Part shown: positions 10,466-19,210 of the stretch, piece after piece
Position numbering within the stretch: position 1 is the first letter of the stretch
How the letters are laid out: the number at the start of each line of letters is the position of its first letter
NCBI RefSeq assembly: GCF_014196055.1
Contig: NZ_JACICY010000003.1
Coordinates: forward strand, 310,001-374,000
DNA from: Novosphingobium hassiacum
Lineage (GTDB): Bacteria > Pseudomonadota > Alphaproteobacteria > Sphingomonadales > Sphingomonadaceae
DNA length: 64,000 nt
Reading direction: 5' to 3'
The notes under the pieces: generated by a model
Seen by the model: the letters and a program-made list of their open reading frames with translations, nothing else
Told to the model about the DNA's origin: nothing
Databases searched by the model: none
Made by a program: the position numbers and the translations under genes

Positions 10466-10760
10466 GGGGCTGACTCGCTTGTCTGCAAGGGTTGGCAGCG
10501 CCCTAGTCCCGACGTTGCCCCCGCGCAAGTGGTGTGCACTGCACTAAACGCGGATTCTGCCCACCTTTTCGCACCTCTTCGACCGTATCGCGAGTACGTA
10601 TCACTTCCGATAAGCCGATTGTGGAGCACGCAAAATGCGCGGCGTAAATCCAGCCCCTACGCTCCCCCAAGCGAGGGGAGCGAGACTTACGCAGTCGAAG
10701 GCGGAGTCAGTCCCAGCCGGGGTGGGTGTGCCGCGCCCGCGTTGCAAGCCACACACGCCC
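10466..10760. other. intergenic region upstream of nuoA
   Basis: This 295-base stretch separates the aldehyde dehydrogenase stop from the proposed nuoA start and should hold the dehydrogenase terminator and the nuo promoter. A perfect hairpin lies at 10660-10682. I found no convincing -35/-10 pair on the minus strand and no coding potential beyond short frames. Confidence 0.6.
10660..10682 (-). terminator. GC-rich hairpin downstream of the aldehyde dehydrogenase
   Basis: CGCTCCCC (10660-10667) pairs perfectly with GGGGAGCG (10675-10682) over a seven-base loop. It lies 80 bases past the dehydrogenase stop. There is no T-run after it on the minus strand, so it may be a weak or factor-assisted terminator, or an RNA-end stabiliser. 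Confidence 0.45.
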
Positions 10761-12191
10761 CTACTTCAGTTGCATCTTCAACGTCCGCGCAGTCGCCGCG
10801 CCATAAGGCGGCATAAGCCCGGCCAACTTGGCCACGTTCAATTTGGGCTGGCTATAGACCGCGCGGCCGTGGCTGAAGCTGCGGAACCCTTCGATCCCGT
10901 GATAGCTGCCCATGCCCGAAGGCCCGATCCCGCCGAAAGGCAGATCGTCGGCAGAGACATGAAAAATAACATCGTTGACGGTCACGCCGCCCGAGATCGT
11001 CCGCCCCAGCACCGCCTCGCGCTCGGCGCTGTCCTGTCCGAAGTAGTATAGCCCCAGCGGCCGGTCGTGCGCATTGATGTAGTCGATTGCCTGATCGATC
11101 CCGCGATAGGTCTTCACCGGCAGCACCGGCCCGAAAATCTCGTCCTGCATCACTGTCATGTCGTCATTGACGTTGCGCAGGATCGTCAGCGGCAGCTTGT
11201 TGCCGTTCGATCCCTCGAAGCTCTCAGCCCCGGGATTGACCACGATCGCCTCGGCCCCCTTGGCCACGGCATCGTCGACCAGCCCGACCAGACGGTCGCG
11301 ATGGCGGCGATTGATCACCGAGGTATAATCGTCATTGGCCAGCATCGTCGGGTACATCGTCGCCACGCTCGACTGGATCGCGCCGATTGCCTGCATTTCC
11401 ATATCCTCGGGCACCAGCAGGTAATCGGGCGCAAGGCAGATCTGGCCTGCGTTCATCATCTTGCCCAGCGCGATACGGTCAGCGGCCTGGGCGACATCGA
11501 CGCCCTTGCCCAGGATCGTCGGCGACTTGCCGCCCAGTTCCAGCGTTACCGGCACCAGATTGTCCGCCGCCGCATGCAGCACGTGCTTGCCGATGGACGT
11601 CGCCCCGGTAAACAGCAGGTGGTCGAACGCCAGCCCGCAGAAATCCTGCCCGGTCTGCGGCCCGCCGAGCACGACTGCCACTTCGTCCTCGCCGAAATAC
11701 TTAGGGAACAGATCCGCCATTAGTTCCGATGTTCGCTCGGTAAACTCGCTCGGCTTCAGCATCGCGCGGTTACCCGCTGCCAGCGCCTGTGCCAGCGGCC
11801 CGAAAGTCAGCCCCACCGGGAAGTTCCACGGCGCAACGATCCCGATCACGCCCTTGGGCGCGAACCGCACCTCGGCCCGCGCCCCGAGCAAGTTGAGCGG
11901 GAAATTCACATGCCGCTTTTCCGGCTTGCTCCACGCCTTCATGCGCTTCTGCGAATAGCGGATCGCGCCCAGCGCAGGCATCACGTCGGTCAGCATCGAT
12001 TGCTGATGGCTGCGATGACCGAAGTCCGCGCTCATCGCCCTGGCAAAAGACTCGCCATTTTGCAGCAGCAACTTCGCGCAACGCTCAAGCCGGCCATGCC
12101 GCGTCGCCAACGGCTCTGGCCGGACGTTAACGAACGCCGCCTTCTGGCGCTCAAGTACCGCGGCCATGGCTTCGCGCGTCGCTTCCTGCAT
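10761..12191 (-). CDS. aldehyde dehydrogenase, coniferyl aldehyde dehydrogenase-like
   Basis: A 476-residue NAD(P)-dependent aldehyde dehydrogenase. Visible are the LELGGKSPTI cofactor/catalytic-Glu region, the catalytic cysteine in NAGQICLAPDYLLV, PWNFPVGLTFGPLAQALAAG and EIFGPVLPV. The Cys context followed by APDY is characteristic of the coniferyl aldehyde dehydrogenase (CalB) branch, so oxidation of aromatic or medium-chain aldehydes to acids is likely; the actual substrate is not shown by sequence. The start at 12189-12191 (MQEATREAM) is preceded by GGGGAGAG; the longer upstream open frame overlaps the peptidase gene and does not look coding. Confidence 0.9.
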   Translation of the reverse strand: MQEATREAMAAVLERQKAAFVNVRPEPLATRHGRLERCAKLLLQNGESFARAMSADFGHRSHQQSMLTDVMPALGAIRYSQKRMKAWSKPEKRHVNFPLNLLGARAEVRFAPKGVIGIVAPWNFPVGLTFGPLAQALAAGNRAMLKPSEFTERTSELMADLFPKYFGEDEVAVVLGGPQTGQDFCGLAFDHLLFTGATSIGKHVLHAAADNLVPVTLELGGKSPTILGKGVDVAQAADRIALGKMMNAGQICLAPDYLLVPEDMEMQAIGAIQSSVATMYPTMLANDDYTSVINRRHRDRLVGLVDDAVAKGAEAIVVNPGAESFEGSNGNKLPLTILRNVNDDMTVMQDEIFGPVLPVKTYRGIDQAIDYINAHDRPLGLYYFGQDSAEREAVLGRTISGGVTVNDVIFHVSADDLPFGGIGPSGMGSYHGIEGFRSFSHGRAVYSQPKLNVAKLAGLMPPYGAATARTLKMQLK

Positions 12192-12216
12192 CGAACTCTC
12201 CCCTGAGCGAATCGCC

Positions 12217-12990
12217 CTAGCCCAGCCCTTGCACAAGGAAGATCGGCCAAGCCGTAGCGGCAAGACATGTTCCCAGCGGCAGCGCCGTGTCGGCGGCGAT
12301 CTTACGCTTGCTGACAAGCATGACAATAGCGGCCACAATTCCCAGAATGCTAGCGCCGAGCATGACCTCGACCACGCCGAGCGGCCCCAGCCACAGCCCG
12401 ATCGCGCCCAACAGCGGCGGATCGCCGGCGCCCATGCCCTCACGCCCTCGCGCTCGCCGGTAGAACCGCGCAATCGCCCACAGCATCACGAATCCCATCG
12501 CGCCGCCGCTTACCGAGATCAGCAGGGGATCAATCGTCCCCATGACCCATGCCTCGATCGCGACCACTATCGCGCCACTTGCCGCCAACAAACCGGTCAG
12601 GGCTCTTGGCAACCAGAAGTGCCGCAGATCCAACAGCGCGAGCAGCAGCAGTTGCCATCCCAAGATCATCGCCGCGAGCGTCAGACCATCACGCGCCCAC
12701 AGCACTGCGCCTACCCCGATGACGGACCCGGCTACCTCACTTGCGAGCGCCCACCCCCCGATTGCACCCCCACAGCCCCGGCACTTCCCCCTCTGTGCCA
12801 AAAAGGAGAAAATCGGGACTAATTCGAGCGGGCTCAACAACTTGCCGCAATGGTCGCATTTCGACCGGCCATGCACTACCGACTGCCCCTGCGGCAACCG
12901 CACCAGCACCGCCCCCACAAAGCTCCCGATCACCGCGCCCAACACGGCTGCGCCAACTATCAGAAAACCCTGTGGAACTTGCTCGAACAT
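12217..12990 (-). CDS. prepilin leader peptidase / N-methyltransferase (A24 family)
   Basis: 257 residues with about seven membrane helices. A cytoplasmic tetra-cysteine loop (KCDHCGKLL ... GKCRGCGG) follows the first helix, as in PilD/GspO. The two catalytic aspartates of A24 aspartic peptidases are in LLALLDLRHFWLPRAL and in the GAGDPPLLGAIG motif. The enzyme cleaves and N-methylates type IV prepilins or type II pseudopilins at the inner membrane. The ATG at 12988-12990 (MFEQVPQGF) has AAGGGA upstream. No pilus or secretion genes accompany it, so its clients are encoded elsewhere. Confidence 0.88.
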   Translation of the reverse strand: MFEQVPQGFLIVGAAVLGAVIGSFVGAVLVRLPQGQSVVHGRSKCDHCGKLLSPLELVPIFSFLAQRGKCRGCGGAIGGWALASEVAGSVIGVGAVLWARDGLTLAAMILGWQLLLLALLDLRHFWLPRALTGLLAASGAIVVAIEAWVMGTIDPLLISVSGGAMGFVMLWAIARFYRRARGREGMGAGDPPLLGAIGLWLGPLGVVEVMLGASILGIVAAIVMLVSKRKIAADTALPLGTCLAATAWPIFLVQGLG

Positions 12991-13100
12991 CGGCACTATC
13001 CCTTGGATCAATTGATTTCGCTGCGCTGCAACACTATTGAGGTGCAACAAGCGACAAGCCGCTATCTCCAGACGCCTAATCCATCAGGGGCAATCAAGCC

Positions 13101-14297
13101 ATGGTCCAGTTTTCCTCAGCCGATCCGGTCGTTATCCTCTCGTACGCGCGCACCCCGATGGGTGCGATGCAGGGCGCGCTGGCCGATGTCGCGGCCACCG
13201 ATCTCGGCGCAACTGCGGTCAAGGCTGCCGTCGAACGCGCTGGAATCGTTCCGGAAAGCATCGAGCGCATCTATATGGGCTGCGTCCTTCCCGCAGGCTT
13301 GGGCCAGGCCCCGGCGCGTCAGGCTGCGATCAAGGCCGGCCTGCCCAAGTCGGTCCAGGCGACCACCGTCAACAAGGTCTGCGGCTCGGGCATGCAGACG
13401 ATCATCATGGGCGCCGAAGCCCTCGCCTCGGGCAGCGTCGACATGATCGTGGCGGGCGGCATGGAGTCGATGACCAACGCCCCGTATTTGCTCAAGAAGC
13501 ATCGCTCGGGCGCGCGCATCGGCCATGACACCGCCTATGACCACATGTTCCTCGATGGCCTCGAAGACGCCTATGAAGCCGGCCGTGCGATGGGCACTTT
13601 CGCGCAGGACACCGCCAACGCCTACCAGCTGACCCGCGAACAGCAGGACAGTTACACCATCGAATCGCTCCGCCGCGCCCAGCTCGCGGTCAGCGACGGC
13701 AGCTTCGTCGACGAGATCGCACCGGTCACGGTCAAGGGGCGCGGCGGCGATACCGTCGTCGATACCGACGAAGCGCCTGGCAAGGGCCGTCCGGACAAGA
13801 TCCCCGGCCTCAAACCCGCCTTCGCCAAGGACGGCACGATCACCGCCGCCACCTCATCCTCGATTTCGGACGGTGCAGCCGCAGTCACCTTGACCCGCGA
13901 AAGCGTCGCCAAGGCGGCAGGCCTCACCCCCGTCGCCCGCATCGTCGCGCTCGCTGCCCACGCGCAGGAACCCAAGGATTTTACCACGGCCCCGGTCGGT
14001 GCGATCAATAAGGTGCTCGAAAAGGCGGGCTGGTCCGTCGCCGACGTCGACCTGTTCGAAGTCAATGAAGCCTTCGCTTGCGTCGCGATGTTCGCCATGC
14101 AGGACCTCGGCATCGATCACGCGAAGATCAACGTCAACGGCGGCGCGACTGCGCTCGGCCACCCGATCGGCGCATCGGGCACACGCATCGTGACAACGCT
14201 GCTCGCGGCCCTGAAGAAGCACGGCAAGACCAAGGGCGTCGCCAGCCTGTGCATCGGCGGCGGCGAGGCCACTGCGCTTGCTATTGAACTGATCTGA
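13101..14297 (+). CDS. acetyl-CoA C-acetyltransferase (thiolase)
   Basis: A 398-residue thiolase. The acyl-accepting cysteine is Cys94 in NKVCGSGMQ; the C-terminal catalytic residues are in NGGATALGHPIGASG (His) and CIGGGEATA (Cys). It condenses or cleaves acetoacetyl-CoA/3-ketoacyl-CoA and is of the biosynthetic AtoB/PhaA type by overall look. It stands alone: the neighbouring gene is convergent and separated by a hairpin at 14305-14328. A second, different thiolase is encoded at 61,895. Role in fatty-acid, ketone or polyhydroxyalkanoate metabolism cannot be decided here. Confidence 0.94.
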   Translation: MVQFSSADPVVILSYARTPMGAMQGALADVAATDLGATAVKAAVERAGIVPESIERIYMGCVLPAGLGQAPARQAAIKAGLPKSVQATTVNKVCGSGMQTIIMGAEALASGSVDMIVAGGMESMTNAPYLLKKHRSGARIGHDTAYDHMFLDGLEDAYEAGRAMGTFAQDTANAYQLTREQQDSYTIESLRRAQLAVSDGSFVDEIAPVTVKGRGGDTVVDTDEAPGKGRPDKIPGLKPAFAKDGTITAATSSSISDGAAAVTLTRESVAKAAGLTPVARIVALAAHAQEPKDFTTAPVGAINKVLEKAGWSVADVDLFEVNEAFACVAMFAMQDLGIDHAKINVNGGATALGHPIGASGTRIVTTLLAALKKHGKTKGVASLCIGGGEATALAIELI

Positions 14298-14304
14298 TGG
14301 GTAA

Positions 14305-14328
14305 GTCCCCGGTCGCAAGGCCGGGGAC
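14305..14328. terminator. bidirectional hairpin between convergent genes
   Basis: GTCCCCGG (14305-14312) and CCGGGGAC (14321-14328) form a perfect 8-bp stem with an eight-base loop, seven bases after the thiolase stop and just before the 3' end of the convergent SH3-domain gene. No T-run follows on either strand, so termination would depend on stem strength or Rho. Confidence 0.6.
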
Positions 14329-14336
14329 GCCTTCGT

Positions 14337-14834
14337 TCAGGGCTTGTCAGCGCCCCACACGCTGGCGGCGCGGATAAAACCCTTGCGCCCATCGATATCG
14401 AACGCGCACCAGCCTGCACCGCACTCGCCCAACTTGCCGATCACACCCGGCGCGACCCGCCACAACACGCGGCCGCTGCCGTCCTTGTTGGCGCGAAGGC
14501 CCGTGATGCTGCCGGTAACGATGCCAGCACGTTCGCGGTTCAGGAACTGCTGCAGGATCCAGCCACGCGCGCCGTCCTTGTCCTCGACCAAACGCCAGCT
14601 GTCGATCACGCGTAGCACTTTGAGCGGGACGCCCTTGCGCATGTAGGTCCAGGTGATGCGATAATCGCGGCCCGGCCCGACGCGCATGTTCGCCTTGTCC
14701 TTGCTGGTGGACACCCAGTACGCTCCGCCCTTGCCGTCATCCTGCGCACGCGCGGGTTCCATCGAGCCCAGCAGCAGCGCCGAGCAGGTTGCGAGTCCGA
14801 ACGCAAAGTTACGAAGGGCGAGCAAAGTTTTCAT
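14337..14834 (-). CDS. exported SH3-domain protein
   Basis: 165 residues. An N-terminal signal peptide with cleavage after ARA or AQ (LATCSALLLGSMEPARAQ) is followed by a bacterial SH3-like domain: ANMRVGPGRDYRITWTYMRKG, then VLRVIDSWRLVEDKDGARGW, a second half (TGLRANKDGSGRVLWRV) and WCAFDIDGRKGFIRA. Such domains bind peptidoglycan or act as periplasmic adaptors; no catalytic domain is present. It is a single-gene unit, convergent with the thiolase and divergent from the hydroxyacid dehydrogenase. Confidence 0.85.
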   Translation of the reverse strand: MKTLLALRNFAFGLATCSALLLGSMEPARAQDDGKGGAYWVSTSKDKANMRVGPGRDYRITWTYMRKGVPLKVLRVIDSWRLVEDKDGARGWILQQFLNRERAGIVTGSITGLRANKDGSGRVLWRVAPGVIGKLGECGAGWCAFDIDGRKGFIRAASVWGADKP

Positions 14835-14951
14835 GCATCAGCCGTCGCAAAAATGTGCGCACAGGGCAACACTTTGCTACGCGATGTCCACCGGGATGCG
14901 CCCCGACGCGGCTTGACCCGCTGCCCCGCCTGCGCCTAGCCTTGCCGGGCC

Positions 14952-15971
14952 ATGCCAGCATCAGACAACTATCGCCCGACCCGCCGTGTCGAAGGCAAGC
15001 CCCGGGCAATCGTGACCCGCCGCCTCCTTCCCGAGACCGAGGCACGGATGAGCGAGCTGTTCGAGGTAACCCTCAGCGCCGACGACCATCCGTTCACCCG
15101 CGATGAACTCGTCGCGGCAATGCAGAGCGCCAACGTTCTCGTGCCCACGGTGACCGATACCATAGACGCCGCGATGATCGCACAGGCCGGCCCGCAATTG
15201 GGCCTGATCGCAAGCTTCGGCGCAGGCATCGACCACATCGACCTTGCCGCAGCCAGAGCCCGCAAGATCATGGTCACCAACACCCCCGGCGTGTTCACCG
15301 ACGACACCGCCGACATGACCATCGCGCTGATCATCTCGGTCTCGCGCCGGCTCAACCATGGCGGCCGCGTGCTGCGCGCGGGCAAGTGGGAGGGCTGGGC
15401 ACCATCGACGATGCTCGGCCATCGCCTCGCTGGCAAGACGCTCGGCATCGTCGGCATGGGCCGCATCGGTCAGGCCGTCGCCTACCGCGCCCGCGCGTTC
15501 GGGCTCAACGTCGTATATCACAACCGCCACCGCCTTCCGCAGGCGCAGGAGACGATGTTCGGGGCTACGTTCGAACCCGATCTGGACACTTTGGTCGCAC
15601 GGTCCGACATCCTCACTCTGCATTGTCCGGCGAACCCCGAAACGCATCATATCATCGACGCGCGCCGGATCGCCCTGATGAAACCTAACGCCTATCTGGT
15701 GAACACCGCGCGCGGCCGTCTGGTCGAGGAAGAGGCGTTGATCGCGGCGCTCGTCGAAGGGCGCATCGGCGGTGCCGGGCTCGACGTGTTCGAACACGAA
15801 CCACAGGTCGACCCGCGCCTGCTCGCTCACCACAACGTCGCGATCCTGCCGCACATGGGTAGCGCGACGTTCGAAGGGCGACAGGCCTCGGGTGACAAGG
15901 TCATCGCCAACATCCGCTTCTGGGCAGACGGCCATCGCCCACCCGACCAGGTGCTCGAAGGACTGGTCTAG
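14952..15971 (+). CDS. D-2-hydroxyacid dehydrogenase (glyoxylate/hydroxypyruvate reductase-like)
   Basis: A 339-residue NAD(P)-dependent D-isomer-specific 2-hydroxyacid dehydrogenase. The Rossmann motif is GIVGMGRIGQAV; the catalytic Arg is in VNTARGRLVEE, the Glu in FEHEPQVDP and the His in ILPHMGSAT. Substrate loop IASFGAGIDHIDL is typical of the GyaR group, so reduction of glyoxylate or hydroxypyruvate is likely. The start ATG (14952) lacks a good ribosome-binding site and the first 15 residues are poorly conserved in character, so a slightly later start is possible. Confidence 0.9.
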   Translation: MPASDNYRPTRRVEGKPRAIVTRRLLPETEARMSELFEVTLSADDHPFTRDELVAAMQSANVLVPTVTDTIDAAMIAQAGPQLGLIASFGAGIDHIDLAAARARKIMVTNTPGVFTDDTADMTIALIISVSRRLNHGGRVLRAGKWEGWAPSTMLGHRLAGKTLGIVGMGRIGQAVAYRARAFGLNVVYHNRHRLPQAQETMFGATFEPDLDTLVARSDILTLHCPANPETHHIIDARRIALMKPNAYLVNTARGRLVEEEALIAALVEGRIGGAGLDVFEHEPQVDPRLLAHHNVAILPHMGSATFEGRQASGDKVIANIRFWADGHRPPDQVLEGLV

Positions 15972-15983
15972 CCGTCCCCGTTT

Positions 15984-16016
15984 CGCACAATATTCGTACA
16001 GCGCGATGCTTGTGCG
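15984..16016. promoter_or_regulatory. operator-like inverted repeat upstream of the ammonium channel gene
   Basis: CGCACAA (15984-15990) and TTGTGCG (16010-16016) form perfect 7-base arms 19 bases apart, about 80 bases before the amt start. The arms recall half of an NtrC-type site (TGCAC...GTGCA) but do not match it, and no -24/-12 sigma-54 promoter was found downstream. A protein-binding function is inference. Confidence 0.35.
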
Positions 16017-16094
16017 CGGATATAAAATTGCCCTAGAGCCTTTCGCGGAGAGGATCTGGCAAGGACGGCGGTCCGTGCGAGAGGGAGGACATTC

Positions 16095-17411
16095 ATGCGA
16101 AAGATTTTGCCGGCTGCGGTGCTTGGCGCTGCGGCCCTGCTGACGCCAGCAGTGGCATGTGCCCAAGCCGGTATCGTCGGCGTAGAGGACGTCGCCGACA
16201 CCGGCGATACCGCATGGATCCTCGTTTCCTCCGCGTTCGTGCTGCTGATGGCGATGCCCGGACTGACCTTGTTTTATGGAGGCCTCGTCCGCGCCAAGGG
16301 CTTCCTCGCCATTCTGGTGCAAGTCGGCGCGGTGGCCGCAGTCGCCTCGGTGCTGTGGATCATGGTCGGCTACACGCTCGCTTTCGGAGACGTTGGTGGC
16401 GGCTGGCTCGGCAGCGGTAACGCCTGGATGCTGCTCAACCTCGGCAATGTCCGCGCCGGTACCGCCATTCCCGAAAGCGCTTTCGTCTTGTTCCAGATGG
16501 GCTTTGCGCTGATCACGCCCGCGCTGATGGTCGGCGCGTGGGTCGATCGCGCGCGGTTTGGCTGGGTCGTCGGCTTCTGCGCGCTGTGGGGCCTGATAGT
16601 CTACGCCCCGGTCGCGCACTGGATCTGGGGTGGCGGCTGGCTGTTCTCGAAGTTCGGAACGCTCGATTTTGCCGGCGGCATCGTCGTACACACGACTGCG
16701 GGCATTTCTGCGCTGGTCGTGGCGCTGCTGCTCGGCAAACGCGCCGGCTTCCCCAAGACGCTGATGCTACCGCACAGCCCCTCGCTGACAATGGCGGGCG
16801 CTGCCCTTTTGTGGGTCGGCTGGTTCGGCTTCAACGGCGGCTCCGCGCTCGCCGCCAATGACGACGCCGCGTCCGCGATCATCAACACCCACGCCGCCGC
16901 CTGCGTCGCCGCGCTGGTATGGCTGGTGATAGAGAAGTTCGCCGTCGGCAAACCCACCTCGGTCGGCTTTGCCACTGGTGCGATCGCGGGCCTTGCCACG
17001 GTTACGCCCGCCGCCGGTTTCATCGCGCCCGGTGCTGCCATGCTGTTCGGCGCCATCGCGGCGATCGTCTGCTACCCGATGATCCAGTTGGTCAAACGCC
17101 GCCTTGAAATCGACGACTCGCTCGACGTCTTCGCCGTCCACGGCGTCGGCGGCATGATCGGCTCGATCCTGCTCGCCGTGTTCATCGAACCCGCACTCGG
17201 CGGCACCGGCTACGCCGAGGGAATGGGCCTTGCCCGCCAACTCGTCGCGCAATTCGCAGGTGTTGGCATCGTCGCGCTGTGGAGCGCGTTTGCCACGGTC
17301 GTCTGCGCGCTGATGGTCTCGATGATCGTCCCGATGCGCGTATCCGAAGATGAGGAGCGCGAGGGCCTCGATATTACCAGCCACGGGGAACGTGCGTGGG
17401 AATTCGACTAA
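16095..17411 (+). CDS. amtB: ammonium channel/transporter
   Basis: A 438-residue Amt-family protein with a cleavable-looking signal peptide (to about VACAQA) and eleven predicted helices. The pore features are present: the periplasmic Phe region FVLFQMGFALITPALMVGA and the twin pore histidines in VVHTTAGISALV and FAVHGVGGMIG. It conducts ammonia/ammonium into the cell. The ATG is preceded by a strong GAGGGAGGA. No glnK-type PII gene is adjacent, although amt and glnK are usually linked, so regulation by a PII protein would need a gene elsewhere. An inverted repeat lies upstream at 15984-16016. Confidence 0.95.
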   Translation: MRKILPAAVLGAAALLTPAVACAQAGIVGVEDVADTGDTAWILVSSAFVLLMAMPGLTLFYGGLVRAKGFLAILVQVGAVAAVASVLWIMVGYTLAFGDVGGGWLGSGNAWMLLNLGNVRAGTAIPESAFVLFQMGFALITPALMVGAWVDRARFGWVVGFCALWGLIVYAPVAHWIWGGGWLFSKFGTLDFAGGIVVHTTAGISALVVALLLGKRAGFPKTLMLPHSPSLTMAGAALLWVGWFGFNGGSALAANDDAASAIINTHAAACVAALVWLVIEKFAVGKPTSVGFATGAIAGLATVTPAAGFIAPGAAMLFGAIAAIVCYPMIQLVKRRLEIDDSLDVFAVHGVGGMIGSILLAVFIEPALGGTGYAEGMGLARQLVAQFAGVGIVALWSAFATVVCALMVSMIVPMRVSEDEEREGLDITSHGERAWEFD

Positions 17412-17435
17412 TTCGGGATTACCTTGCACTGCACA

Positions 17436-17975
17436 ATGGCGATCAATAGGCTGGGTGAGATGACAGCTTCAGCGCCACCGACGACATCCGGCCCTGAACA
17501 GGATCTGTGCACTTCGTGCGGCATGTGCTGCGACGGAACCCTCTTCACGTTCGTGGAAGTGGCAGAGGACGAGCTTTCCGCCGTCCAGCAGATCTTCACG
17601 CTTCATGCCGGGGCGAAAGGGCCGGTCTTCCACCAGCCTTGCACCTACAACCGCGAACACACGTGCATGGTCTACAACGACCGGCCGCAAACCTGCCGCG
17701 CCTACCGCTGCAAAACCTTGCTGGCGCTTGATGCAGGCGAAATCGCTCTTCCCGAGGCGGCTCGTCGCGTTGCCGAAACCCTTGGCGCGAAACAGGCTGT
17801 CGAGGGCCATCTCGAATGTGGCGAGACGCTCAATGCGGCGCGTGAACGACGGGCGATCGCTGCCACAGACCAAGAACGCAGCAAGACGCAATTGGCGTTC
17901 ATTCTCAAGCTCACCGCACTCGATCTCATGCTCGACCGATACTTCCGCAAGCGCGGCAAGACGATGCTCTCCTGA
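17436..17975 (+). CDS. YkgJ-family cysteine-cluster protein, first of three
   Basis: About 179 residues with the CxxCxxCC pattern of the YkgJ/UPF0153 family (LCTSCGMCCDG, cysteines about 25, 28, 31 and 32), followed by CTYNREHTCMVY and TCRAYRCK. The cysteines are thought to bind a metal or Fe-S centre; the family has no settled function. The C-terminal half is helical and ends DLMLDRYFRKRGKT, a signature shared with the next two genes (LDAHFRKP, LDPHFRKP). The ATG at 17436 is used; a later one at 17460 is also possible. It lies 24 bases after amt on the same strand. Confidence 0.8.
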   Translation: MAINRLGEMTASAPPTTSGPEQDLCTSCGMCCDGTLFTFVEVAEDELSAVQQIFTLHAGAKGPVFHQPCTYNREHTCMVYNDRPQTCRAYRCKTLLALDAGEIALPEAARRVAETLGAKQAVEGHLECGETLNAARERRAIAATDQERSKTQLAFILKLTALDLMLDRYFRKRGKTMLS

Positions 17976-18062
17976 CTTCGCCAGACCACGCGATAATTAG
18001 TTAGCAAGCAGTTGTGCTTTCGCGATATATTATCCCGCGATTGAGTACGCTACCTCTGCCAC

Positions 18063-18589
18063 ATGCAGACGACGCCTTCCCCATCTCTGGCGAGCAGATT
18101 GTGCCTCGCCTGCGCGATGTGCTGCGATGGGACGATCTACGATGTCGCAGTTGTCCGCGAGGGTGAAGCCGAACGGGCCGCCAGCATCGGCTTCACGCTG
18201 ACGACCGGCGAGGATGGGCGCGCTGCGTTCAAGCTACCGTGCCATCACCTTGAAGGCACCGCCTGTCAGCGCTATCAGGATTGGCGGCCTTCCACTTGCG
18301 GCAAGTTCCGCTGTGCAACGCAAGTTCAGGCATTGATGGCGACATCACAGAAAGCGACGCGCTCGAACGGATCGCAAATGCGCTGAAGGCACGCGAACAG
18401 CTGCTGGCTCTACTGGACGAGGGTGAAACCATTTCCGATGCCCGCGCACGTTTTACGCATATGGCGCGCTATCGCGGCACCCTTGCGCCAGCGGATGCAC
18501 GCTTCGTCGTGCTAATGTTCGCGTTCGAGCGGATGCTCGATGCGCATTTTCGCAAGCCTAGAAAAGGTCGTCTGCCGGTCGTTGCCTGA
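18063..18589 (+). pseudogene. YkgJ-family cysteine-cluster gene, second of three, frameshifted
   Basis: The N-terminal part (MQTTPSPSLASRLCLACAMC ... STCGKFRCATQVQ) is in one frame. From about position 18325 the homologous continuation (GIDGDITESDALERIANALK ... FERMLDAHFRKPRKG) is in another frame, shifted by two (equivalent to one lost base). Alignment by eye with the third copy shows both halves are needed to make the full protein. In the first frame translation would add about 20 unrelated residues and stop at 18386. All cluster cysteines lie in the intact first half, so a short product might still fold. A sequencing error is an alternative to a real mutation. Confidence 0.78.
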
Positions 18590-18638
18590 ACAAAAACGGG
18601 TGTGGCGCCCCTCACGGACCTGCGGTATCAGCAAGGGC

Positions 18639-19181
18639 ATGGCAGAAGACGCGATACCCTTGGCCAGCAGGCTCTGTCTGGCTTGCGGGATGTGCTGCGA
18701 TGGCACGCTCCACGATTATGCCAGGCTCAGGGCATGCGACATTGAACCCGCCACAGCCGTTGGACTTCCGACGTTCAACACGGCCGACGGCTTGCCCGCC
18801 ATGCCGTTGCCCTGCCAGTACCTCGATGGTGCCGCCTGCCGCCGTTATGATGATTGGCGTCCCTCGATATGCGGTGAATATCAGTGCCAGTTGCAGCTCC
18901 GCGCCGCTGCGGGCGAATGCACCGAGGCGCAGGCCATGGACCTGATTGCCAGCGCTCTGGCTGCGCGCGACAGGGTTATCGAAGTGGTCGCACCGGGAAC
19001 TACGCTCACCGATGCCCGCAAGCGGTTCGGCGAACTGGCCGCCAGCAAGCAGGCACTGTCGCCTGCCGACGCAAGGCTCGTGGCGCGCGTATTCGCGCTC
19101 GAACGCGTACTCGACCCTCATTTCCGCAAGCCGGGAGCGCGCGGCCTGGCAACATCGCCCGGAACGTCGCCAAACGACTGA
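18639..19181 (+). CDS. YkgJ-family cysteine-cluster protein, third of three
   Basis: About 180 residues. It has the same architecture as its two neighbours: RLCLACGMCCDG near the N-terminus, then LPCQYLDGAACRRYDDWRPS, SICGEYQC, and a helical C-terminal half ending LDPHFRKPGARG. The ATG at 18639 (MAEDAIPLAS) is chosen because it matches the start of the cysteine domain in copy two and has AAGGG just upstream; the open frame continues 33 codons further back, overlapping copy two. Function unknown; metal binding is the family expectation. The three copies look like tandem duplicates that have diverged considerably. Confidence 0.82.
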   Translation: MAEDAIPLASRLCLACGMCCDGTLHDYARLRACDIEPATAVGLPTFNTADGLPAMPLPCQYLDGAACRRYDDWRPSICGEYQCQLQLRAAAGECTEAQAMDLIASALAARDRVIEVVAPGTTLTDARKRFGELAASKQALSPADARLVARVFALERVLDPHFRKPGARGLATSPGTSPND

Positions 19182-19210
19182 CCTTCCATCCGGAGCGCTC
19201 GTCCGCCCGA

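Noticed and set aside
15972..16094. Sigma-54/NtrC promoter for amt
   Set aside because: No GG-N10-GC type -24/-12 element was found; only an imperfectly matching inverted repeat is present.
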